NCBI GenBank assembly: GCA_002368175.1
Contig: AP018172.1
Coordinates: forward strand, 2,230,001-2,294,000
Source of the DNA: Calothrix sp. NIES-2098
Lineage (GTDB): Bacteria; Cyanobacteriota; Cyanobacteriia; Cyanobacteriales; Nostocaceae
Length of the DNA stretch: 64,000 nt
Direction: 5' to 3'
Each line of letters starts with the position of its first letter. Within the stretch, counting starts at the first letter, position 1. The notes beneath the pieces are model-generated. The model was given only the letters and a program-made list of their open reading frames with translations. It was not told the origin of the DNA and searched no databases. Made by a program: the position numbers and the translations under genes. Below, one piece after another: positions 7,460 to 16,995 of this stretch.

Positions 7460-9673
7460 CTACTGTGCAATAGATTTTAAATCTTCAAGAACATCACTTG
7501 CAGATTGATAGCGATCGCTAAAATGATAGCGCACCATCTTATCCAAAATTGCGGCGAATTGTTCGCTAACTTTTGTTTGAGAACGCCAGATAATATTGCC
7601 TGTTTCTAGATCGGGATGAAGTTCCTGCGGCGAAATACCAGTGAGTGCTTGAATTCCAATCATCCCCAAAGCATAAATATCACTGCACAAGCGCGGATGA
7701 CCTGCAAATTGTTCTGGTGGTGCATAACCGCGCGTTCCAATCGCTACTGTAGCTAATTCTGTTTCCTCACTATCTGGTGGTTGCATCAACTTGACTGCAC
7801 CAAAGTCAATCAATACTAATTGATTATCTTGATTAGACCGAATAATATTAGTTGGTTTAATATCTCGATGAATTACTCGATGTTCATGGACAAACTTCAG
7901 AACTTCTAAAACTCTTTTGAGCATATCGATAACAACAGTCTCTTGTTGTACGCCCTGTACGGGTGGTAATTCCTCACTCAAAGTATGTCCAGGAATATAC
8001 TCTTCCACTAAATAGAATTCTTGATTATCTTCAAAATAAGCAAGCAGTTCGGGTATTTGATGATGTTTACCCAAAGCTTGTAAAATTTCGGCTTCTGTAT
8101 TAAATAATCTTCTAGCAACTTCCAAAAATTTAGTATCTCGACGTGCAGGCATTAATTGTTTCACTACACAAGTAGGATTGCCTGGTCGTTGAGTATCATG
8201 TGCTAAATAAGTGCAACCAAATCCACCAGAACCCAGAATTTTGGAGATTTGGTAACGTCCACCCAAAAGAAAATCACCAGTTGTTTTTGCTGCGACAATT
8301 TGGGGACTATTGTGATTATGTCGGTCTCTAATTGTTGTATCTGCCGTAGTTTCTTTTAAGAGAATATCTAACTGTTCAATAACCTCTTTTTGCTTTTCAA
8401 CTTGCAGAATAATCAACTGAGTTTGCTGCTGAGTTTGGTAGGTAGTGAATACCATAACACTCATACCAGTAATTACCAAAGTCAGGGTAGGTGGTACTAG
8501 AGGAACCCAGCCGGAAAAGAGAAACAAACCAAAACAGATACTTACCAAAGCAATGAGAGTTGTCACACCCACTACAACGAGTAGCAAAGGATGCCGCAGT
8601 CGCCACGCAACAGTCCCACCCACTAAAGCCCAAGCCCATACCCACAGAAGTTCAGCCCAGTCAGGCCAGACCCAAATCAAGGGTCTACCATCTAATACAT
8701 GACTGATGATTTGACTTGCTATCTGTGCATGAATGTATACAACGGGTGTTCTTGCAGGTTGTTGTGGTGACGCACTGTAAGGTGTATATAAACCAGGATG
8801 AATACTAGCAGCAGTAGCGCCAATAATTACTAAACGGTCTTTGACGCGATCGCGATTAATTTTATTTGTGAGAACATCTGTTAAAGTCACTTCTTGGGCA
8901 AAGTGGGTAGGGTGACGGTAATTTAATAATAATTGGTAGCCTTGAGCATCCAAATGTTCGTAACTGCCGTAATTAGCTGTCAAAGTTGGAATAATAGTTT
9001 TACCTATAGAAAAATGCTGTTTATCGGGAAAATCTAATTCCAAACCAGCTTTTTCTAAGTAACTAATTGCTGCTAATCCTGCAAATGAAAATTGCGTTGT
9101 ACATTTTTTATCTGTATCTGTAGGGTGCGCAAATATTAATCCACGTCGGACAATTTGATCGTCCTCATTATCAGAAATCAAATCGTTGTAGCCAACATTA
9201 TCAATACTAAAGTTTGGCGGTGGTGGAATTTCTGGTCTGCCCATGCTACTTAATAAACAAGTAGCAATAATATTGTTGCGATTGGGTATGCCAGCCGCCA
9301 AATTCTGTTGTGCTGATCGGTAAAGATTTAATGCAATAACACGGGGTTGATATGACTCTAGTTTTTGTAGCAGCTGATTGATTGTATTATCCGATAACGG
9401 CCACTTCTGGCGCTCTAAATCGGTTTCAGTAATTGTCACCAATAAAATCCGATTATCCGGCCCTTCTACAGGACGCGATCGCAACATTCTATCGTAAACT
9501 TTTAATTCCCAAGACTGTAACCATTTCAGTTCGCGCACTCCCCATACTAAAGCTGTCACCCCGACACTGCTGGCTAAAACGATTTGCAGCCATTTCTTTG
9601 TGGGAGAACTGTCTCGATAAACCCGATCTTTGGTAAATGCGCCTCGCAGTTTTTGTAATATTGCACTAATCAC
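7460..9673 (-). CDS. CHASE2 sensor domain Ser/Thr protein kinase
   Basis: 737 residues: a membrane segment near 29-46, an extracytoplasmic CHASE2 sensor (about 50-330), a cluster of hydrophobic segments (about 335-412), a short coiled coil (about 412-445) and a eukaryotic-type kinase domain (about 472-735). The kinase keeps the essential residues: glycine loop GSGGFG 481-486, K505, HRD 602-604 with N609, DFG 623-625 and APPE 651-654. It should be an active Hanks-type kinase sensing an extracellular signal. This architecture is common in filamentous cyanobacteria. It converges with the MarR gene and shows no operon partner. Confidence 0.92.
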   Translation of the reverse strand: MISAILQKLRGAFTKDRVYRDSSPTKKWLQIVLASSVGVTALVWGVRELKWLQSWELKVYDRMLRSRPVEGPDNRILLVTITETDLERQKWPLSDNTINQLLQKLESYQPRVIALNLYRSAQQNLAAGIPNRNNIIATCLLSSMGRPEIPPPPNFSIDNVGYNDLISDNEDDQIVRRGLIFAHPTDTDKKCTTQFSFAGLAAISYLEKAGLELDFPDKQHFSIGKTIIPTLTANYGSYEHLDAQGYQLLLNYRHPTHFAQEVTLTDVLTNKINRDRVKDRLVIIGATAASIHPGLYTPYSASPQQPARTPVVYIHAQIASQIISHVLDGRPLIWVWPDWAELLWVWAWALVGGTVAWRLRHPLLLVVVGVTTLIALVSICFGLFLFSGWVPLVPPTLTLVITGMSVMVFTTYQTQQQTQLIILQVEKQKEVIEQLDILLKETTADTTIRDRHNHNSPQIVAAKTTGDFLLGGRYQISKILGSGGFGCTYLAHDTQRPGNPTCVVKQLMPARRDTKFLEVARRLFNTEAEILQALGKHHQIPELLAYFEDNQEFYLVEEYIPGHTLSEELPPVQGVQQETVVIDMLKRVLEVLKFVHEHRVIHRDIKPTNIIRSNQDNQLVLIDFGAVKLMQPPDSEETELATVAIGTRGYAPPEQFAGHPRLCSDIYALGMIGIQALTGISPQELHPDLETGNIIWRSQTKVSEQFAAILDKMVRYHFSDRYQSASDVLEDLKSIAQ

Positions 9674-9826
9674 AGAATTGCGGCAATAGCCTAAATTTGG
9701 TAGATGTTAAGGGCTTTGGGTTCAAAGTCGATAACCCCAAGCTTTATTTAATTTAGCAATTTATAGTGGCATTTCGTAGCAAGTGCTAAAGTGCTTAAAA
9801 ATACAGGGCTAAAGTTCCAATTATAT

Positions 9827-10696
9827 TTACAAGCACCAAGCAATCAAAAAGGAAGCTGCAATATAAGAAAAAGCTTCAATTAAACCTGCACCCATATTTG
9901 GTATTTCCTGATTAACAATTTCATCAGAAATTTTCACACCAGGTACTAAAATTAAATCGGCTAACCAACGAATTACTATCAACGAAATCAAGCAAAATAA
10001 TAGTAGCAACCCATACTGGGTAAAACTAACAAGCCAGTTTTCAAATTCAGCTGCAAAAGCGACTCGTGCAATATTACCAGTAGCAATTAGTAAACCCGCT
10101 AAAGCTACACCAGCAGCCGGGTTATTGCGCTTTTCAATTTCTGCAAACACATTATATTTAGTAATTTTGGGATAGACAAAACTCACAATTACGAGTAATC
10201 CCAAGCCAATTAACCAACACGCTACTGCTACTAACCAGCCACCGCTTTCGCCTGCTAAAGCTGCACTTAAAATTAATCCATTGGCGATGTGATTTCCTGC
10301 TTCTACAGTAGCAGCACCAACATTACGGTCTTGAATAATTTCTCGCTCGCAATTAAAGCGGCGCAAGATTAAGCGATCGCCTACCCAAGCACCTGCTAAC
10401 ATTAATAAAATTACTGTTGCACCGTAGCTGACTAAATTCAGTGCTTTATTTTGCCAATTAACTGCACTTTGACCGAGAACGCCACCCAAAGCGATTACTA
10501 TACCAAAATAGTAACCGACTAAAGCAATAGCAACAGCCGGATTATCTTTAACAAACAATTCTAAATTCAATTCCATTCGCCGCCGAAACAGCTTTTGATA
10601 AGCTAATTGTCCCAGCCAAAATACACCAAAACCGACTAATAACTCTACTAAAATAACTCCTAATTGCGTAAGTAAATCGATAGTTTTTTCGTTCAT
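9827..10696 (-). CDS. DUF350 family membrane protein
   Basis: 289 residues with about eight hydrophobic segments arranged as two similar halves; NPAVAIALVGYYFGI in the first and NPAAGVALAGLLIATG in the second mark the internal duplication typical of DUF350 proteins. The function of the family is not established. Its ATG overlaps the stop of the FemAB-like gene by 4 bp (10693-10696), so the two are translationally coupled, suggesting a shared role at the cell envelope. Confidence 0.85.
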   Translation of the reverse strand: MNEKTIDLLTQLGVILVELLVGFGVFWLGQLAYQKLFRRRMELNLELFVKDNPAVAIALVGYYFGIVIALGGVLGQSAVNWQNKALNLVSYGATVILLMLAGAWVGDRLILRRFNCEREIIQDRNVGAATVEAGNHIANGLILSAALAGESGGWLVAVACWLIGLGLLVIVSFVYPKITKYNVFAEIEKRNNPAAGVALAGLLIATGNIARVAFAAEFENWLVSFTQYGLLLLFCLISLIVIRWLADLILVPGVKISDEIVNQEIPNMGAGLIEAFSYIAASFLIAWCL

Positions 10697-11748
10697 TTGC
10701 TACCACCTGCCAGGTTTTGGAATAAGCTGATTAGGGTATCAGCCAACTGGTCATAAAAAAAGTAATCGTGAGCGCCTATAGTAGTTATGGGTGTACCACC
10801 AAACTGACTTTTAAATCGCGAAAATTTCGCATAACTATGATTTGGATCTTGGCTAAAACCATAAAAATCATAGAATTGACAACCGCGAATTTTTGCCCTT
10901 TGCATTGCCTCCCAATGTAAGCTGTAATTTGCCATCACTTTTGAATGTGCTAAACTACGTCCACCATATAAATAAGTAGCAATATTACCGCAATATACAA
11001 CTAAAATTGCTGCCAAAATCTCGCCTTGCCAATAGGCTAAACCAATTTCTGCCATGTCAGCTGCAAATAAAGTTTGGCAAAGATTGATAAAAAAGCCGTA
11101 AGGTTCGCCAAAAAACTGCTGACGCTGCACAGTTTCCCAAAATAAGTCATAAAATAGCGGGATAGTTTGGGAATTGCTGCTAAATTCTGTTGTCACACCA
11201 TAGCGTTGACTCAGCCGGATATTGTAGCGTCCCTTCGGCTTCATCGCTGCTAATATTTGGCTAGCATCGGGGCGTAAATCTATTAATAAAGTTTCACTTG
11301 GTAGTAAGTCAGCAGGTGCGCGAACAAATTTTTTAATATACTCAGGTTTAGTTTGCCATAGAGGTTCAATTCGCAGTGCGATCGCACCTAATTTTTGTGC
11401 TAATTCTTTAGCTTTATTTAACAATAACTCTATTGCTGCTTCTGGGGATTTTTCTGGTAAAATCGGGCCGCCAGGAGCAATTAACAAATTGGCTTTATTA
11501 GAATGCGGATATAAATAGTATATACATCCTCCCGTTAATTTACTATTTTCAAATAATCCATAGCGAAAGGTTTTATAACCCTCTATCTCTTTAAAATCTG
11601 CCCAAATCGAAGTTTGCATAAAGCAACTGTGCGGCACATTTGTTACCAACGAATCCCAATCCCGATATTCTGCTTGATTTAATTCTCTAATAGTTAATTT
11701 ATGAGCTTCTTTTTCTAATTGATTTTTTATAGCATTACTTGTTTTCAT
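10693..11748 (-). CDS. FemAB-like (GNAT-fold) aminoacyl or peptidyl transferase
   Basis: 351 residues with the double-GNAT layout of the FemX/FemAB and CelD-like family. Recognisable blocks are FMQTSIWADFKE near residue 45, LIAPGGPILP near 90, MKPKGRYNIRLSQRYGV near 170, and the C-terminal LHWEAMQRAKIRGCQFYDFYG and FKSQFGG. Family members attach amino acids to peptidoglycan precursors or modify envelope components. In a Gram-negative-type cyanobacterium the substrate is uncertain. It is coupled by a 4-bp overlap to the downstream DUF350 gene. Confidence 0.85.
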   Translation of the reverse strand: MKTSNAIKNQLEKEAHKLTIRELNQAEYRDWDSLVTNVPHSCFMQTSIWADFKEIEGYKTFRYGLFENSKLTGGCIYYLYPHSNKANLLIAPGGPILPEKSPEAAIELLLNKAKELAQKLGAIALRIEPLWQTKPEYIKKFVRAPADLLPSETLLIDLRPDASQILAAMKPKGRYNIRLSQRYGVTTEFSSNSQTIPLFYDLFWETVQRQQFFGEPYGFFINLCQTLFAADMAEIGLAYWQGEILAAILVVYCGNIATYLYGGRSLAHSKVMANYSLHWEAMQRAKIRGCQFYDFYGFSQDPNHSYAKFSRFKSQFGGTPITTIGAHDYFFYDQLADTLISLFQNLAGGSK

Positions 11749-11775
11749 GAATCATGTTATTTTTGGGACTTAACA

Positions 11776-11883
11776 GTGTATTTAGTTCTCCGACTTATTG
11801 AACTCGGATTTAGCCATTTGGGCACAGAGGAGTTTATCAAGCTTTACTTAGGAGAAGCTGACGAGGATGAGAATCATCAGTAA
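11776..11883 (+). pseudogene. Short protein-like remnant
   Basis: A 35-codon frame beginning at a GTG reads like the tail of a real protein (LRLIELGFSHLGTEEFIKLY, then acidic residues) but has no ribosome binding site and matches no family I recognise. It may be a leftover of a deleted gene between the FemAB-like gene and the Dnd island. Confidence 0.2.
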
Positions 11884-11885
11884 GG

Positions 11886-11936
11886 GCACGGCATCCACAG
11901 ATTTGGGGTAAAACAGACAACTTATCGGTGCCGTGC
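11886..11936. repeat. Interrupted inverted repeat GCACGGCA/TGCCGTGC
   Basis: The arms at 11886-11893 and 11929-11936 are perfect complements separated by 35 bp. They resemble the GGGCACGGCA...TGCCGTGCCC repeat scattered through Nostoc-type genomes. It lies just downstream of dndC and marks the edge of the Dnd island; a terminator role is unlikely because no T-run follows on either strand. Confidence 0.5.
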
Positions 11937-11970
11937 TCCTAAAATTGGGATGTCCCGATTTGCAGGTCTC

Positions 11971-13605
11971 TTAAGGCTTTGTCTGCTGATTTTTAAATTT
12001 CATGCTTGCCCATGTCTTTGTTTCAACATCAGCTTGTGTAACATTGCTTGTGTTCACTGCTGTATCTAGTGCGGTAAAGTCTGCTAAAGTTAGCTGCTTG
12101 ACCTTTTCAATATCACCTTGTTCAACAGCTGTTTTCAAATCTCGTTTTAAATGAGCATTTTTCACTGCCTCATCTTTGGAACGCGAACTTGTAGCAAAGC
12201 ATTTCTCTAACGTGTCGTAAATTCCTACACGACGCGACATTTTCCGAAATTGGCGTTCTGTATCCAAAAGTTTCGCCATTAGTTCCAAGTGCATTGCATC
12301 ATCTGCACAAATTTCTTCTAGTACAGCCCATTCATCGCTACCTAATAGACTCAGGTCAGCGCCAGGACGCGGATCTTTGAATTCTTCGCCAGTTACTTCT
12401 TGATAAATGCGGGGTAAGCTATCATCAAATTCATGTTTTTCTTCCAGCCAAATGCGACGAATTTCACTCAGTTCTTCTAGAGATATAAGGGTAATATCGC
12501 GCATATTTTCTGGGGCTGTTTGACGAATTTGTTTTTCTGCTCCTAATAATCGTCTTAACCAGTACTCTCGCCAATATTTGGTATACGGGCCATGAATTGG
12601 TTCAACAGAAATTTCACCCTCGACATTTCGCTCAAATAGTTGAACTTCTCCCCAGATACGGCGAAAGTCTCTTTTTTCACGATCATCTCGAATATCTAAC
12701 TCATTACGAAGATCTAGTAGAGGTTGCATCCATTCTTTCTCTTCATCATTCTGGATCATTGCCTCCATTGATTTATCCTTATTAACAATTGTACAAACCC
12801 AGCAACCAAAACGAGAATCACCACAGCTAGGGGTAGAAGTATCTACAACTAAAGGACACTCATTATCAGCTGTTGCTCCTCGATACATAGTAAATAAATC
12901 TTTATTGCTATATCCCCAAGGATTTTGCCATTGATTAAGATAAATCCAAACTTCATCAGTACGCCAATCTTCAATAGGAAGATAAATCAGTGAGTTAGGT
13001 CGGTTGGGATTAGCATTTATATGATCGCGTATCCGCCATTCTCGATGTTTAGCCATCGTAACAGCGCGTTTAACACTTTCAGTTTTGCGAGTACCCAAGA
13101 CAAGAATTACTTCACCATTAGCTTGAATGACTTCACGAATAAAGCTATCAGTAGGTTTAATTTTTAATCTTTCAGTACACCAACGCATACGATTACGCGG
13201 TGCTGGGTAGCCTTTGCCAATTAAGTTAACCCAAAACGTATCTTTAACTGCTGGATATAGTAAATGAGCATGAATTGGCATTTCTTGCTCATTTGCAGCT
13301 ACTTTCATCTGTTCTAGAGAGTTACGTACCCAAACGGAAACTATAGGGTTTTCTACTAATGTATCGGTTGTAATTACATGAATTGGCTTAGTCCGTTTTT
13401 CTGGTGGGAGTCCTAATATTGCATTCCAAACCAGTTGTAAAGTTGCAGTACTGTCTTTTCCACCTGAATAACCAACAACCCAAGGTATCGCATCTAAACA
13501 ATACAATTCTTGAATTTCCACGGTGAGAGCTTGGATATACTCCACTAACTCTGCTACAGTACGTGTCTGCTGACCTTTATTTTCTGATTGTTGTGCTTCA
13601 GTCAT
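11971..13605 (-). CDS. dndC: DNA phosphorothioation protein DndC
   Basis: 544 residues of the PAPS-reductase-like family that supplies ATP-pyrophosphatase activity for replacing a backbone oxygen with sulfur. The PP-loop SGGKDS is at 47-52. Cysteines C143 (RWCTE), C250, C261, C268 and C271 (CGDSRFGCWVCT) fit the iron-sulfur cluster expected in DndC. Family features NRMRWCTERLKIKP and GTRKTES are clear. It is divergent from dndB across a 156-bp gap with two palindromes. The usual partners dndD and dndE do not follow it directly; dndD is 6 kb away on the same strand. Confidence 0.95.
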   Translation of the reverse strand: MTEAQQSENKGQQTRTVAELVEYIQALTVEIQELYCLDAIPWVVGYSGGKDSTATLQLVWNAILGLPPEKRTKPIHVITTDTLVENPIVSVWVRNSLEQMKVAANEQEMPIHAHLLYPAVKDTFWVNLIGKGYPAPRNRMRWCTERLKIKPTDSFIREVIQANGEVILVLGTRKTESVKRAVTMAKHREWRIRDHINANPNRPNSLIYLPIEDWRTDEVWIYLNQWQNPWGYSNKDLFTMYRGATADNECPLVVDTSTPSCGDSRFGCWVCTIVNKDKSMEAMIQNDEEKEWMQPLLDLRNELDIRDDREKRDFRRIWGEVQLFERNVEGEISVEPIHGPYTKYWREYWLRRLLGAEKQIRQTAPENMRDITLISLEELSEIRRIWLEEKHEFDDSLPRIYQEVTGEEFKDPRPGADLSLLGSDEWAVLEEICADDAMHLELMAKLLDTERQFRKMSRRVGIYDTLEKCFATSSRSKDEAVKNAHLKRDLKTAVEQGDIEKVKQLTLADFTALDTAVNTSNVTQADVETKTWASMKFKNQQTKP

Positions 13606-13680
13606 TGCTCCCTACCTTTGGAAATCTGGGCTTTACGTCATTTTTTCTATCCAAGCGAATAGATGTGTGGGTTCCCAAAA

Positions 13681-13694
13681 AGTTTTTAAAAACT
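13681..13694. promoter_or_regulatory. Palindrome upstream of dndC/dndB, candidate DndB site 1
   Basis: AGTTTTTAAAAACT is a perfect 14-bp palindrome in the divergent dndC-dndB promoter region, with a near-copy centred 64 bp away. DndB proteins are known repressors of dnd operons, so these are candidate binding sites; that assignment is inference. Confidence 0.5.
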
Positions 13695-13744
13695 GCTTAA
13701 CTAGTATCTAACTTTTTGGACAATATCACTACACTACATAATTA

Positions 13745-13758
13745 AGTTTTTAAAAATT
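13745..13758. promoter_or_regulatory. Palindrome abutting dndB start, candidate DndB site 2
   Basis: AGTTTTTAAAAATT differs from the palindrome at 13681 by one base and ends 3 bp before the dndB ATG at 13762. A protein bound here would block expression of dndB, consistent with autoregulation. Confidence 0.5.
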
Positions 13759-13761
13759 AAC

Positions 13762-15360
13762 ATGAGAGACACTGCATCCGATCCTACTGCCGATATTGCT
13801 AGAGAGTACTTAGACAGAGAAAACAAGGAAAAAGAAGTACTAGCGTTAATTTTAGAGAAATTTTTAGAGAAAAAAGACCAAATTCTCGTTCAAAAAACCG
13901 AAATGGGGGGTACAGAGGCTTATGTTGGGTCTGTAACTCTAGAATGGTTTGCGGGTCGGGTTCACTTTGCTTCAGGTTTACCTTTACTGCAAAAGAAGTA
14001 TAATCCTGAGACTGATAACATCGAAATTGACGCAGATAGTATTGATGAAATTCAACAGCGTCCCCTTGACTGGTCGCGTCAAGCACCACTTGTTCAGTAT
14101 TTAGCGGCGAGAAAAAACCATAAGTTTCCCGCAGTTTTAGTGGTCATTAATCAACCTTGGGTGGATAACCATAAAGCTGCTGAATGGGATGGTGAAGGAC
14201 GTGCGAGAAAATCTACTACTGATTTTACACCTCTAGATAAAGATGGTAAGGTCGGCTTACTGAATGTTTCTGAAGACAACGTAACTATTTATGCACTCGA
14301 TGGTCAACATCGATTGATGGGAGTGCAGGGTTTAATAGAGTTAATTAAAACTGGCAAACTCCAGCGATATAAAAAAGATAAAACTGCTGATGATAGTTTT
14401 ATCACAGTATCGGATTTGCTAGAACAATATCAAGTAGATCCTGCTTATTTACAAAGCTTACCTAAGGAAAAAATTGGTATCGAATTCATTTGTGCGGTGA
14501 ATGCTGGGGAGACTCGCACAGAAGCTAGGCGAAGGGTAAGGTCGGTTTTTGTTCATGTTAACTTGATGGCTGCACCCTTAACTAAAGGTCAGTTAGCACA
14601 ACTAAATGAAGATGATGGTTTTGCAATTGTGGCGCGAAAAATTGCAGTTACTCACCCACTTTTGGAACAAAAACCTAATCGTAATCCCCGCGTTAATTGG
14701 AATAGTGCAACAGTGGCAGCAAATTCTACAGTTTTGACAACTTTGCAAGCTTTGCAAGATATGTCAGAGAGATATTTAGGTCAAAAATTTCCGCAGTGGA
14801 AACCTTTTGAGAAAGGTTTAATTCCTATGCGTCCAGAAGATGAAGAAATTGAACAGGGAATTGAAGAATTCCGCAAACTTTTTGATAATTTGGCAAGCTT
14901 ACCTAGTTATAAGATTTTAGAACATGAAGATACACCAATTTTACGACGCTTTAGCTTTGAAAAAGGCGGCGGTGAAGGAAATATGCTTTTCCGTCCTGTA
15001 GCGCAAGTGGCGTTAGCACAAGCTCTAGGATTTTTAGTGTTTAGAAAAGGTTTGTCTCTCACCAGTATTTTTAAAAAATTACGTAAGTTTGACCAGCAAG
15101 GCGGTTTTACTGGTATGGAATATCCCCAGTCTCTTTGGTATGGGGTTTTATACGATCCTAATAAAAAGCGAGTGCAGGTTTCAGGGAAGGAATTAGCTAC
15201 AAAGTTATTAATTTACATTCTAGGTGGGATTCAAGATTCAATGGAACGTGCTGAACTGCGTAAGGCTTTGGCTAATGCTAGAACTGTAGAAAACAAAACA
15301 ATTGGTTTTGATGGTGAGTTTGTTGAACTAAAAGAAGTAGGGCTTCCGCCTGTGTTGTAG
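13762..15360 (+). CDS. dndB: DndB-like DGQHR-domain regulator
   Basis: 532 residues containing the diagnostic DGQHR motif at 180-184 (ALDGQHRLMG). DndB proteins regulate dnd operons and influence modification frequency. This one is longer than the roughly 350-380 residues of well-known DndB proteins, with extra sequence after the core (about 330-532). The ATG at 13762 is preceded by a palindrome that may be its own operator. It converges with the HNH nuclease: its stop codon ends at 15360 and the opposing stop begins at 15361, leaving no spacer. Confidence 0.85.
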   Translation: MRDTASDPTADIAREYLDRENKEKEVLALILEKFLEKKDQILVQKTEMGGTEAYVGSVTLEWFAGRVHFASGLPLLQKKYNPETDNIEIDADSIDEIQQRPLDWSRQAPLVQYLAARKNHKFPAVLVVINQPWVDNHKAAEWDGEGRARKSTTDFTPLDKDGKVGLLNVSEDNVTIYALDGQHRLMGVQGLIELIKTGKLQRYKKDKTADDSFITVSDLLEQYQVDPAYLQSLPKEKIGIEFICAVNAGETRTEARRRVRSVFVHVNLMAAPLTKGQLAQLNEDDGFAIVARKIAVTHPLLEQKPNRNPRVNWNSATVAANSTVLTTLQALQDMSERYLGQKFPQWKPFEKGLIPMRPEDEEIEQGIEEFRKLFDNLASLPSYKILEHEDTPILRRFSFEKGGGEGNMLFRPVAQVALAQALGFLVFRKGLSLTSIFKKLRKFDQQGGFTGMEYPQSLWYGVLYDPNKKRVQVSGKELATKLLIYILGGIQDSMERAELRKALANARTVENKTIGFDGEFVELKEVGLPPVL

Positions 15361-16317
15361 TTACGCTTGAAATATATTTTGGCGATGCCATTGTAATGCT
15401 TCCAGTTCGGGAAAATATTGCTCATTATCTGGTAGAAGTAGTCTCTCTCCATGAAAATCTTTCATAGGTTTAGCGTGGGGAGAAATTTCTTCTAATCCTT
15501 TACTAACAAGGATTTTATACCGTTCATCAGCAGTAAACCAACCACGGTCAAAAGCCCAATGGTGATTTTTACACAACGCTATACCATTGTGAATTCTACT
15601 GTCATAAAATTGTGCAAATGGTTTTATGTGTGCGCCATCTACAATATTTTGATTTAGAGTTTTAGTGACTCTTAAACCACAAAATGCACATTTATAGTCA
15701 TACACACGAACAATGGTATTTCTAAAAAAAGCATTTCTAATTAACGTACTTCTCAAACTCCTTTTAGGACTGGCATCTAAATTCGTAACTTTTTCACTTT
15801 CCATGTCATAGTTTAATATTTCATTTTGAAAATTTTTGTTAATCGCCACAAGAGATTCTGTAATATCTTCTTCAAGCGAGAACCAAGTTGAGACAATTGC
15901 ATTGATTAATTCTTGTCTGGCAAAATTATCCTTTATTAATATAAATAGTTCATCATCTAAATAGGCATAGCTAACATCATCTTTCAGCTTAGGAATAGTT
16001 TGAGGACGACCACCATCATACACAGAACTAAACTTGAGATGCCAGAACTTACATTTTTCATTTTTTAAGTGAAAAAAAGGTAGTGCAAAATCACTACCTT
16101 TAAAAAGGTTATTGGTTGTTATTTCCCAATATTTTTTAAATGTTTCAATTAGATCATCTGAAATAGTAATCTGATTATTTTTTATTAAATCTTTAGAGAT
16201 AAGCTCTATTACTGATAAAAGTAATACTGGCTTATTGAGAGCATCACCTTTCTTCTGAGTTTTATGTACTTTTAATTTAGCAAAACAATCATAATAGTAA
16301 GCCAAATTATTCTGCAT
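15361..16317 (-). CDS. HNH endonuclease, probably phosphorothioate-dependent (Type IV-like)
   Basis: 318 residues. The C-terminal HNH (McrA-like) domain has a zinc knuckle C210-xx-C213 with C249 and H252/H253, plus the catalytic-type GAHI (H230) and NGIALC (N244) blocks. The N-terminal half has a KPVLLL block (residues 29-34) and a LPFFHL block (79-84), followed by FWHLK, which resemble the sulfur-binding domain of ScoMcrA/SprMcrA-type nucleases. That assignment is from memory and tentative. Its place between dndB and Dnd-associated protein 4 supports a role in phosphorothioate-linked restriction. Whether it cuts modified or unmodified DNA cannot be read from sequence. Confidence 0.75.
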   Translation of the reverse strand: MQNNLAYYYDCFAKLKVHKTQKKGDALNKPVLLLSVIELISKDLIKNNQITISDDLIETFKKYWEITTNNLFKGSDFALPFFHLKNEKCKFWHLKFSSVYDGGRPQTIPKLKDDVSYAYLDDELFILIKDNFARQELINAIVSTWFSLEEDITESLVAINKNFQNEILNYDMESEKVTNLDASPKRSLRSTLIRNAFFRNTIVRVYDYKCAFCGLRVTKTLNQNIVDGAHIKPFAQFYDSRIHNGIALCKNHHWAFDRGWFTADERYKILVSKGLEEISPHAKPMKDFHGERLLLPDNEQYFPELEALQWHRQNIFQA

Positions 16318-16368
16318 AAATGAATTCTCTACTCTCTTTACATTTATTTTTTAAATTGCTAATTTCTT

Positions 16369-16842
16369 TTAAGAAGATATGAATTTCCTCAGATCGAACT
16401 CATCTTCATGATTATCTGAAAATCTTTCCGAACTAAGAAACAATAAAATTCTTTCTGAATAATCTACTGATCCTCGAAGCTCTAATTGCAATATTTCTAG
16501 ACCACCATTAGCATATTCTTCAAAAACAGAATTACGAATATCAAGATTATTTTGCTCATTGAAAGAAAGAATTTTTATATCTTGAGTTTCATTAATTGCC
16601 AATAAGTTTATTACTGTATCATATCCCCTAACAATAAACTGTTCTTGAGGAATTGGTGATGGTTCGCGTTTAGAAATTTCTCCTAAAGGTACACGCTTTT
16701 TATGCTTTGCACCCAAAGCAGCAGCAAATACAATCACATCAGCAAAGGTTTGAAAAGGCCCAGTACCACCATCTGAAGAGGTTAACGCTTTAACTAAATC
16801 TGCTTTGTCTCTAGCAACCCTGATTCTGCCTGTTTCTGCCAT
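16369..16842 (-). CDS. Dnd system-associated protein 4
   Basis: 157 residues. The N-terminal block (RIRVARDKADLVKALT, then FQTFADVIVFAAALGAKHKK) matches the small Dnd-associated protein 4 family found beside phosphorothioation genes. Its biochemical role is unknown to me. It is too long, and lacks the features, to be DndE. It lies 51 bp upstream of the HNH nuclease on the same strand, so the two are probably co-transcribed. Confidence 0.75.
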   Translation of the reverse strand: MAETGRIRVARDKADLVKALTSSDGGTGPFQTFADVIVFAAALGAKHKKRVPLGEISKREPSPIPQEQFIVRGYDTVINLLAINETQDIKILSFNEQNNLDIRNSVFEEYANGGLEILQLELRGSVDYSERILLFLSSERFSDNHEDEFDLRKFISS

Positions 16843-16995
16843 GACTTCAATAACAAATTTGTGGCTATTGTAACTGAAAGCTAGAGCGATCGCCCCATAG
16901 TCACATTATTTTATACTCAGTATAAAGAGCGATCGCACTATTTCATCTTCACATCCAAGCGATCGCCCTTTCTTCCCTCTGCGGTTCGGAAAATC

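Noticed and set aside
13799..14089. Frame antisense to dndB
   Set aside because: It lies fully inside the real gene and shows no family signature.
16369..16842. Calling Dnd-associated protein 4 as DndE
   Set aside because: The length (157 residues) and the FAAALGAKHKKR block fit associated protein 4, not the shorter DndE.
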